A stretch of 5,771 nt of DNA, taken from contig CABQKL010000111.1 of the NCBI GenBank assembly GCA_902464645.1, positions 1-5,771 on the forward strand, read 5' to 3'. A program made the position numbers and the translations under genes. Positions 1 to 5,313 of this stretch are shown in pieces; position 1 is the first letter of the stretch, and the number at the start of each line of letters is the position of its first letter. The stretch comes from an uncultured Collinsella sp. (GTDB lineage Bacteria > Actinomycetota > Coriobacteriia > Coriobacteriales > Coriobacteriaceae). The notes under the pieces were generated by a model that was given only the letters and a program-made list of their open reading frames with translations, did not search any database and was not told where the DNA came from.

Positions 1-77
1 GAGCGTGCTACACTAGCAGCATCTATGCCACCGCGAACGGCTCGGCCCCGCGCCCGCCGCTCGCAAACGAACTTTAA
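1..77 (+). CDS. 3' end of an unidentified upstream gene (partial)
   Basis: Reading from base 3, 24 sense codons run to a TAA at 75-77, giving a tail that ends ...NGSAPRPPLANEL. Nineteen of the 24 codons end in G or C, matching the coding style of the genes downstream. The other two forward frames fit worse: one is closed by TAG at 14-16 and the other has many A/T-ending codons. The stop lies 17 bp before the kinase ATG, so this gene probably belongs to the same transcript. The tail is too short to show a family or function, and no domain can be recognised. The region could also be non-coding leader, but the third-position bias makes a gene end more likely. Confidence 0.45.
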   Translation, partial: ACYTSSIYATANGSAPRPPLANEL

Positions 78-83
78 ACGCAC

Positions 84-88
84 GAGGG
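84..88 (+). promoter_or_regulatory. Ribosome binding site of the kinase gene (decides the start)
   Basis: GAGGG sits six bases before ATG 95-97, a normal Shine-Dalgarno spacing. A TTG at 89-91 in the same frame directly abuts this motif and could not use it, so ATG 95 is preferred. The frame is open back to base 17 but has no ATG, GTG or other well-placed start upstream. Confidence 0.6.
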
Positions 89-94
89 TTGGCC

Positions 95-1948
95 ATGCCG
101 CTTTTCTCGCAACATACCGCCCGGTTCTCGCCGGACGTTCCCTTGGAGGGCACTAGCTCTCGCGAGCTGCTCAAGCGGTACCAGCCGCTCGAGACGCTTG
201 CGACCGGCGGTTTTGGCTCCATCGAGATTTGCCGCGACACGCATCTGCGCCGTCGCGTGGCCATTAAGCGCATCCCCCTTATCAACGGCGCCGGCATGCC
301 CGCCAGCGACATCATGGACGTGCTGCGCGAGGCGCATACCGCCGCCATGCTTCAACATCCCAATATCGTGCAGGTTATCGACTTTACGCACGACACCGCC
401 TATGCCTACCTGGTCATGGAGTATGTCGACGGTATGTCGTTAGCCGAGTTTTTGCATCGCGTGGACGGCCACTCGCTCACCTTTGACGAGGCCGCGGCCA
501 TTGCCGACGCGCTGGGTCAGGCACTCACCTTTGCCCATGCAAACGGCGTGCTTCATCTGGACATAAAGCCCGCCAATGTGCTTATCGACCATTCGGGCAA
601 TGTAAAGCTCACCGACTTTGGCATGGCGCGGCTGTCGTCCGCCGGCGGCTTTGGCGGATCGCGCGGCGGCACCATCGGCTACATGCCGCCCGAGCAGCTC
701 GATATCGAGACCGGCACGGTCGACGAACGTGCCGATGTCTTTGCCCTTGCCTGCGTGATCTACGAGGGCCTGTGCGGCAGTGCCCCCTTTATGGCGGCCA
801 CGCCTGCCGACTCGCTCGACCGCATCATCGGCGGCGCCACCTATCCCAGCGAACTGATCCCTCACTTTCCCCCGGGGGCCGAGGCGGCGCTCATGAGCGC
901 TCTCTCCCCCATGCCGCAAGACCGCCCCGATAGCATTGAGGCATTCTGCGACCGACTCCTTGCCGGCTTAGGAAGCGTGCGCGAAGGCCGTCGCAGCTTG
1001 GAGCAGATGGTGGGCGAACTTTCAGATGACGAGTGCGCGGCAGACGATATGGAGTCGCTACCCTACGAAGATGACACCGTCGAGATCGACCCCGCGCTTG
1101 GTTGGGCGGGCTCGCGCTGGAGCCACGCGCGCAACTACACCATGCGCGGCATCTCAGCGCTCTCATGCGGAGCCTTTAGCTTTTTGCTTATGCAGACAGC
1201 CGGCGTCGCGACGCTTCCCGGGCTGGTCGTGGCGGCCATCGCGATCGGTGCGGCAGCCGGCCTGGCCCCGCAGATCGGCTCGGCCATCTCGACCGTGGGC
1301 TTTTTGGTGCTCATGGCCAACGCCACCATGCAGGCGCAGGGCATCCTGTCGATGCTGCCGGTCGCGGTCGTTTTTGCCGCCGCCATGTCCGGTTGGTGGA
1401 TTGCCTGGGGACGAACCGAGGCGGCTGCGAGCGCGACGCTCACCTGCGCGCTTGCGCTGGGTTGCCTAACCGGCGACGCCCTCCTTGCCGCCGGAGCCGC
1501 CGCGAGCATCGCGGCGTTTTGGCTCGGCCCGGCAAGCGCAGCGGCGGCCACGGGCATGGGCGCACTCTTTGCCCGCCTTGCTGCAGCGGCTCTCTCTGCG
1601 GGAGGCGTACTGGGGCTTAGCAATGTCGTCGCAGCGCTGGGAGACGCGCTCCTTCTCGCTGCAATCGTGCTGGTTGCAGCAATAGCCGCGGCAACATCGC
1701 TGCTGCTCAATGCTCATGCCAAGCGCGCCGAGCAGGGATCGAACCTTGCCGCCATCGTCGCAATTGCCGTCGCCGGCATCGGCTCGGCCGTATCGTTTTG
1801 TCTTGCACACCATATGGAAATTGCCAGCCTTGCGGGCCCGGTCGTCGCCAAGGCGGCGGTTACGGGAATCCTATCCTCTATAATCGTCGGGATATGCCTT
1901 TATTTGCTCGGATACCAAAGAACCTATACGGAGAGTGATCTTTCGTGA
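95..1948 (+). CDS. Ser/Thr protein kinase with polytopic membrane C-terminus
   Basis: A 617-residue eukaryotic-type Ser/Thr kinase. The kinase domain spans about residues 29-292. Visible motifs are a glycine loop LATGGFG (35-41), VAIK with Lys58, an alpha-C Glu79, HLDIKPAN (154-161) with catalytic Asp156 and Asn161, DFG at 174-176, an activation segment ending in GTIGYMPPE (192-200), Asp214 and Arg277. All catalytic residues are present, so activity is expected. The usual HRD Arg is Leu155 and the first Gly of the loop is Ala36. An acidic linker (about 306-335) leads to roughly 9-10 hydrophobic segments between 350 and 606, giving a multi-pass membrane anchor. There is no PASTA repeat and no large extracellular domain. 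It heads the operon and overlaps fhaA by 4 bp. By family and context it should phosphorylate Thr residues on cell-wall and division proteins. The ligand, if any, is unknown. It is not confidently PknA or PknB. Confidence 0.95.
   Translation: MPLFSQHTARFSPDVPLEGTSSRELLKRYQPLETLATGGFGSIEICRDTHLRRRVAIKRIPLINGAGMPASDIMDVLREAHTAAMLQHPNIVQVIDFTHDTAYAYLVMEYVDGMSLAEFLHRVDGHSLTFDEAAAIADALGQALTFAHANGVLHLDIKPANVLIDHSGNVKLTDFGMARLSSAGGFGGSRGGTIGYMPPEQLDIETGTVDERADVFALACVIYEGLCGSAPFMAATPADSLDRIIGGATYPSELIPHFPPGAEAALMSALSPMPQDRPDSIEAFCDRLLAGLGSVREGRRSLEQMVGELSDDECAADDMESLPYEDDTVEIDPALGWAGSRWSHARNYTMRGISALSCGAFSFLLMQTAGVATLPGLVVAAIAIGAAAGLAPQIGSAISTVGFLVLMANATMQAQGILSMLPVAVVFAAAMSGWWIAWGRTEAAASATLTCALALGCLTGDALLAAGAAASIAAFWLGPASAAAATGMGALFARLAAAALSAGGVLGLSNVVAALGDALLLAAIVLVAAIAAATSLLLNAHAKRAEQGSNLAAIVAIAVAGIGSAVSFCLAHHMEIASLAGPVVAKAAVTGILSSIIVGICLYLLGYQRTYTESDLS
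1879..1884 (+). promoter_or_regulatory. Candidate internal -10 box upstream of fhaA
   Basis: A perfect TATAAT lies inside the end of the kinase gene, 60 bp before the fhaA GTG. The surrounding codons include CTA, TCT, ATA (twice) and AGA, which are otherwise scarce in this GC-rich window, so the patch is locally AT-richer. No convincing TTGACA-like -35 box is seen at 15-18 bp, and there is no extended -10 TG. It could drive fhaA-fhaB-pstP-rodA independently of the kinase. This is weak evidence from sequence alone. Confidence 0.25.
1930..1935 (+). promoter_or_regulatory. Ribosome binding site of fhaA (supports the GTG start)
   Basis: GGAGAG lies nine bases before GTG 1945-1947, within the last codons of the kinase gene. 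It supports the GTG start that overlaps the kinase stop as GTGA and suggests translational coupling between the two. Confidence 0.6.
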
Positions 1949-2955
1949 ACTTCCTGAACATCTTCGAGGACCACGTGGCCGGCATCTTCGGTGCCACCCG
2001 TGCCCCGTTCTCCTTTAAGAAGCTTGCCAAGCAGGCCGCTCGCGACATGGAGGATCAGACTCTGGTGATCAACGGCGTCAACACCGCGCCGGCGCTCTAT
2101 ACCATCCTGATTGCCGCCGACGACGATCCCATGCTCGCCCCGTTCTATCCCGAGCTTTCGCGCGAGGTCCGCGAGTTTGTGAAAGCGCAGGCCGAAAAGC
2201 GCCGCTACGTCTTTGTCGGCGAGCCCCTCGTTCGCTTTATGATCGACCCGCAGCTGCGCGGCGGCAAGTTCTCGGTCTTTGCCGAGAACGTCGATGCCCC
2301 TACGCTCGGTCGCCTGTACGAGGAAGAGCGCGCCTACCAAAACGGCCTGGGCCAGAACAACTCAGCCGCGAGCCGTGCCGCCAGCGCCCCGCGCGCCGGC
2401 CAGCAGCAGTTTGCCGCCCCGCAGCAACACCCCGCTGCTATGCCGCAGCAGCAGCCGGCACCTCGTGCTGCCACTCCCGACCCGCTTGCCGTGGCCGACC
2501 CCTTTGCGCCCAATATGCCCGATCCCGCCGCCGCACCCATCCCCGTGCCCCAAACCGTCTCGCGCGACGCGCTTGCCGGCATGGGCGGAGCCGCCGCGAC
2601 CGGCGCCGCCGCTGGCCTTGGCGCCGCAGCCAGCATCGCCTCCAACATGGCAAGCTCTCGCGCCCCGCAGCGTCCGCTCGCCCAGCTCGTCGACGTCGTG
2701 AGCGGCGAGAGCCACGCCATCACCTCCGCACAGGTGACCATCGGTCGCGAGCGCTCGGTTTCCGACATCGCCCTGCGCGACCCCAACGTGTCGCGCCGTC
2801 ATGCCCAGCTCACCTTTACCGGCTCGGACTGGTCGATCGAGGACCTCAACTCCACCAACGGCACGCTCGTCAACAACCGTCGCATCACGCGCTGCCCGCT
2901 GCGCAACGGCGACCTGCTGACGTTTGGCCTGAGCACGTTCGAATTTAGGGGATAG
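1945..2955 (+). CDS. fhaA: FhaA-like protein: FhaA_N (DUF3662) domain plus C-terminal FHA
   Basis: A 336-residue soluble protein in three parts. Residues 1-132 form the N-terminal domain typical of actinobacterial FhaA (FhaA_N/DUF3662), starting MNFLNIFEDHVAGIF and carrying a YVFVGEPLVRF strand region. Residues 136-245 are a low-complexity linker rich in Ala, Pro and Gln, with short QQQ runs. Residues 247-334 are an FHA domain with the phosphothreonine-reading residues Gly267-Arg268, Ser283-Arg-Arg-His286 and the DLNSTNGT block at 300-307. In mycobacteria FhaA binds phosphorylated partners such as the PknB juxtamembrane region and MviN/MurJ, controlling wall precursor supply at the pole and septum; the same role is inferred here. 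The GTG start overlaps the kinase stop (GTGA) with GGAGAG upstream. It is shorter than mycobacterial FhaA (about 527 residues), mostly in the linker. No signal peptide or TM segment is seen. Confidence 0.95.
   Translation: MNFLNIFEDHVAGIFGATRAPFSFKKLAKQAARDMEDQTLVINGVNTAPALYTILIAADDDPMLAPFYPELSREVREFVKAQAEKRRYVFVGEPLVRFMIDPQLRGGKFSVFAENVDAPTLGRLYEEERAYQNGLGQNNSAASRAASAPRAGQQQFAAPQQHPAAMPQQQPAPRAATPDPLAVADPFAPNMPDPAAAPIPVPQTVSRDALAGMGGAAATGAAAGLGAAASIASNMASSRAPQRPLAQLVDVVSGESHAITSAQVTIGRERSVSDIALRDPNVSRRHAQLTFTGSDWSIEDLNSTNGTLVNNRRITRCPLRNGDLLTFGLSTFEFRG
2836..2874 (+). repeat. FHA-encoding direct repeat, copy 1 (in fhaA)
   Basis: A 39-base stretch encoding the IEDLNSTNGTLVN part of the FhaA FHA domain. 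It matches a stretch 417 bases downstream in fhaB at 35 of 39 positions, with all four differences contiguous (2853-2856). It reflects paralogous FHA domains and not a mobile repeat. Confidence 0.5.
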
Positions 2956-2961
2956 TCGCTT

Positions 2962-3378
2962 ATGAACATCGATATCGTCCTGTTTGCAGGCCGCATCGTC
3001 CTGGTCGTCCTGCTTTATATCTTCCTGTTTGCCGTCATGAAGACCGGCGTGGGGCTCGTCCGCGGCCAGCGCCGCGACTCGGCCATCTGGACGATCGATG
3101 TGGACAAGGGCCCGCGCGGCATCCGCGGCATCCACGTGGATATGCTCGGCCCCGTCATCGTCGGCCGTTCGCCGTCGTCGGACATCTGCATCAACGAACC
3201 GTTTGTCTCGGCCTCGCATGCGCGTTTTTCGCTGCAGGGTCCGGCACTTATTATCGAGGACCTCAACTCGCTTAACGGCACGCTCGTCAACGGCCGCCAG
3301 CTGGTGGAACCCGCAACGCTGCGCGAGGGCGACGAAGTCCAGATTGGCGACGTGGTCATGAAGGTGAACCGTCGATGA
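2962..3378 (+). CDS. fhaB: FhaB-like membrane-anchored FHA protein
   Basis: A 138-residue protein with one N-terminal hydrophobic helix (about residues 5-27) followed by a short basic stretch (Arg34-Arg38), which predicts a cytoplasmic C-terminus. The FHA domain covers about 60-136 with Gly68-Arg69-Ser70, Ser83-Ala-Ser-His86 and DLNSLNGT (100-107). Arg69, Ser83 and Asn105 are the expected phosphothreonine contacts. Length and architecture match actinobacterial FhaB/FipA (about 155 residues in mycobacteria), which links the kinase system to the division machinery. ATG at 2962 has AGGGGA nine bases upstream (2947-2952) and follows the fhaA stop by 6 bp. Its own stop overlaps the phosphatase start as ATGA. 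The phosphorylated ligand cannot be told from this sequence; likely candidates are the co-encoded kinase, the phosphatase extension or downstream division proteins. Confidence 0.95.
   Translation: MNIDIVLFAGRIVLVVLLYIFLFAVMKTGVGLVRGQRRDSAIWTIDVDKGPRGIRGIHVDMLGPVIVGRSPSSDICINEPFVSASHARFSLQGPALIIEDLNSLNGTLVNGRQLVEPATLREGDEVQIGDVVMKVNRR
3253..3291 (+). repeat. FHA-encoding direct repeat, copy 2 (in fhaB)
   Basis: Partner of the stretch at 2836-2874, encoding IEDLNSLNGTLVN. The codons flanking the four-base difference are identical in both copies, including freely variable third positions, so the two FHA genes are more alike here than protein conservation alone requires. Confidence 0.5.
3361..3366 (+). 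promoter_or_regulatory. Ribosome binding site of the phosphatase gene (supports the long N-terminus)
   Basis: AAGGTG lies eight bases before ATG 3375-3377, inside the end of fhaB. With the ATGA stop/start overlap it supports translation of the whole N-terminal extension. Internal ATGs such as 4065 and 4140, nearer the catalytic domain, have no comparable site. Confidence 0.55.
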
Positions 3379-5297
3379 TCGACGAGGAGAACAAGTCCGC
3401 AACCATGCCAGAGACGTCGGCCGCCCCCGCGACCGCGCCGGCTCATGCCGCCCCGGCGGGCCATGCGCCCGTGGAGCCCGAGGACACTGTGTTCTCCCTG
3501 CCTCTTTCGCATGTAACGCAAGAATATCCGACGCTGACCGACGACGAGGATACCGAGGACAACGCTGACGGCGGTAACACCCCCATCGGCGTGCACGCCG
3601 CTACCGAGCAGCCCGCGGTCCCGCAAGACATGCCCGCGCCGGCTCACTTTGCCGAACCCGTCGCCACGGCGATTACCGAGAGCTCCGCGGTATTTGCGGC
3701 TCCCGAGCCCGCGGCACCGGTGTTTCCCGTAGCGCCGGCACCCGCCGCAGCACCCGAGTCCGCATCTGCACCGGAACCCGCGGCGGCGCCCGAAGCCATG
3801 CAGTCTGTAACCGAAGACGTACCCGCAGCAACGACGGAGGATGTCTCCCAATCCCACGGCACGCCCGCGCCCGCGCACTTCGCGACGCCCGAGTCTGCAG
3901 CCGTCGCCCCGCAAGACGACGAGCCTGTCGACCGTACAACCGAAGAGCCCGCCACGCCCAACGTCAACGACCCGAGCAACGATGCCGACACCGTCTCCCC
4001 CGGCGACACCGCCGAGATCGATGTCGCCGCCGTGGAGGCAAAGCTCAAAGATCCCGGCTCGACCATGAGCTTCGAGCCGCTGACCGACGAGCGCATCGAG
4101 ACCGACTCGACCTACGACGCCGGCACCACCACGCAGCTTATGTGGGGCGCCCGCTCCGACGTCGGGTGCGTACGCCCACACAATGAGGACTCCTATCTGG
4201 TGCAGTCGCCGCTCTTTTGCGTGTGCGACGGCATGGGAGGACACGCCGCCGGCGAGGTGGCATCCTCCATCGCCGTCGAGACCATCGCCAAGACGGCGCC
4301 GCAGTCCGCCGACGCCGCGCGCCTGGCCGCAGCCGTCGAGGCCGCCAACGCCGCCGTGATCGAGGCCGCCCTCAACGGCCTGGGCAAACCCGGCATGGGA
4401 TGCACGGCCACCTGCGCCTACATCGAAAACGACACGCTCGCCATCGCCCACGTGGGCGACTCGCGCGCCTACCTGCTCCACGAGGGCACGCTCATCCGCG
4501 TGACCCGCGACCACTCCTACGTGGAGGAGCTCGTGGATGCCGGCGAGATTACGGCCGACGAGGCCCGCGTCCACCCCAACCGCTCGGTCATCACCCGCGC
4601 GCTGGGCTCGGATCCCGCCATGTATGCCGACCACTTTACCCTGCACATCGAGGAAGGCGACCGCCTGATTCTGTGCTCCGATGGTCTTTCGAGCATGATT
4701 CCCGATAGCGATATCGAGAACATCGCTACGCAGTCCTCGAGCGCACAGATCTGTGTCGACAACTTGGTGGACGCGGCGCTCGCCGCCGGCGGCCACGACA
4801 ATGTGACCGTGGTGGTCGTCGACCTGGTCGACGACGGCGTCATGCGCGAGGCAAAACGCGTCCGACGCCGCAATGTCACCATCGCCACCGTCTTGGCCCT
4901 TGTCTTTGTGCTGGTAGCAGGCATCTGGGCATACACGGGCGTCACCGGCTCCTATTACTTGGGAACCTACCACGGCAATGTCGCCGTCTGGCGCGGCCTG
5001 CCCGGCAAGACGCTCGGGGTCGAGCTCCACTGGCTCGAGAGCGAAACCAGCATCAAGCTGTCCGACCTGCCCGAAGACACGCAAAACCGCCTGAAGGCAG
5101 GCATTCCGCAAACGAGTGTCGACGATGCGCAGGACACCATTTCCAAGTACCGCCATCAGATTGACGAGGAGCAGACCCGTCAGGTGATTGACGCGCAAAC
5201 GATTCGCGACAACACCGATCAGGAATCCACCTCCGAGTCAGATTCCGAGAAAACCGCCGAACAGTCAGCCGAGGCCGAAGCCTCCGATAAGAATTAG
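3375..5297 (+). CDS. pstP: PstP-like PP2C Ser/Thr phosphatase with long N-terminal extension
   Basis: A 640-residue PP2C (PPM) phosphatase that would reverse the kinase in this operon. Residues 1-253 are a low-complexity, probably disordered extension rich in Pro, Ala, Glu and Thr, which mycobacterial PstP lacks. The catalytic domain covers about 256-487, with RPHNED (267-272), DGMGG (285-289), GDSRAYL (361-367), SDG (435-437) and HDN (474-476). The Asp residues expected to bind Mg/Mn are all present. A flap segment (about 382-411, ending RALGSDP) is typical of bacterial PstP/Stp enzymes. A basic stretch (491-499) precedes one TM helix (about 500-520). Residues 526-594 form an extracellular part with YYLGTYHGNVAVWRG and LSDLPEDTQ, resembling the PstP outer segment. 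A Ser/Glu/Asp-rich tail closes the protein. It overlaps fhaB by 4 bp and rodA follows 16 bp after its stop, the known actinobacterial order. Confidence 0.96.
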   Translation: MIDEENKSATMPETSAAPATAPAHAAPAGHAPVEPEDTVFSLPLSHVTQEYPTLTDDEDTEDNADGGNTPIGVHAATEQPAVPQDMPAPAHFAEPVATAITESSAVFAAPEPAAPVFPVAPAPAAAPESASAPEPAAAPEAMQSVTEDVPAATTEDVSQSHGTPAPAHFATPESAAVAPQDDEPVDRTTEEPATPNVNDPSNDADTVSPGDTAEIDVAAVEAKLKDPGSTMSFEPLTDERIETDSTYDAGTTTQLMWGARSDVGCVRPHNEDSYLVQSPLFCVCDGMGGHAAGEVASSIAVETIAKTAPQSADAARLAAAVEAANAAVIEAALNGLGKPGMGCTATCAYIENDTLAIAHVGDSRAYLLHEGTLIRVTRDHSYVEELVDAGEITADEARVHPNRSVITRALGSDPAMYADHFTLHIEEGDRLILCSDGLSSMIPDSDIENIATQSSSAQICVDNLVDAALAAGGHDNVTVVVVDLVDDGVMREAKRVRRRNVTIATVLALVFVLVAGIWAYTGVTGSYYLGTYHGNVAVWRGLPGKTLGVELHWLESETSIKLSDLPEDTQNRLKAGIPQTSVDDAQDTISKYRHQIDEEQTRQVIDAQTIRDNTDQESTSESDSEKTAEQSAEAEASDKN

Positions 5298-5313
5298 AAA
5301 GGGAGTGCCGCTT

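Noticed and set aside
89..91. TTG start for the kinase, two codons upstream
   Set aside because: It abuts the GAGGG motif with no spacing, whereas ATG 95 has a normal six-base gap.
1135..1710. Antisense open frame over the kinase membrane region
   Set aside because: Opposite an Ala/Val/Leu-rich membrane segment; the Ala/Ser-rich product is a composition effect.
1142..1912. Kinase C-terminal half as a frameshift artefact
   Set aside because: Third-position bias continues in the same frame, the hydrophobic segments are regular, and the frame ends exactly at the fhaA GTGA overlap.
2362..3402. Antisense open frame of 346 codons over fhaA/fhaB
   Set aside because: Same codon-bias shadow; no ribosome binding site or domain supports it, and both sense genes carry intact FHA motifs.
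4065..4142. Internal ATG codons (4065, 4140) as starts giving a short, classical PP2C
   Set aside because: No good Shine-Dalgarno site precedes them, and the upstream start at 3375 has AAGGTG plus an ATGA overlap with fhaB.
4395..4412. MGCTAT in place of the more usual MGTT motif in the PP2C domain
   Set aside because: Small substitutions here, including Cys, occur in active PP2C enzymes and all metal-binding Asp residues remain.
3015..5198. Long antisense open frame (727 codons) opposite fhaB and the phosphatase gene
   Set aside because: It is the mirror of two well-supported genes. High third-position G+C suppresses stops on the opposite strand, and the predicted protein is Gly/Arg/His/Val-biased with no recognisable domain.
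5298..5313. Possible terminator or promoter between the phosphatase gene and rodA
   Set aside because: The 16-bp gap holds only the rodA ribosome binding site; no hairpin with a T-run and no -10/-35 pair.
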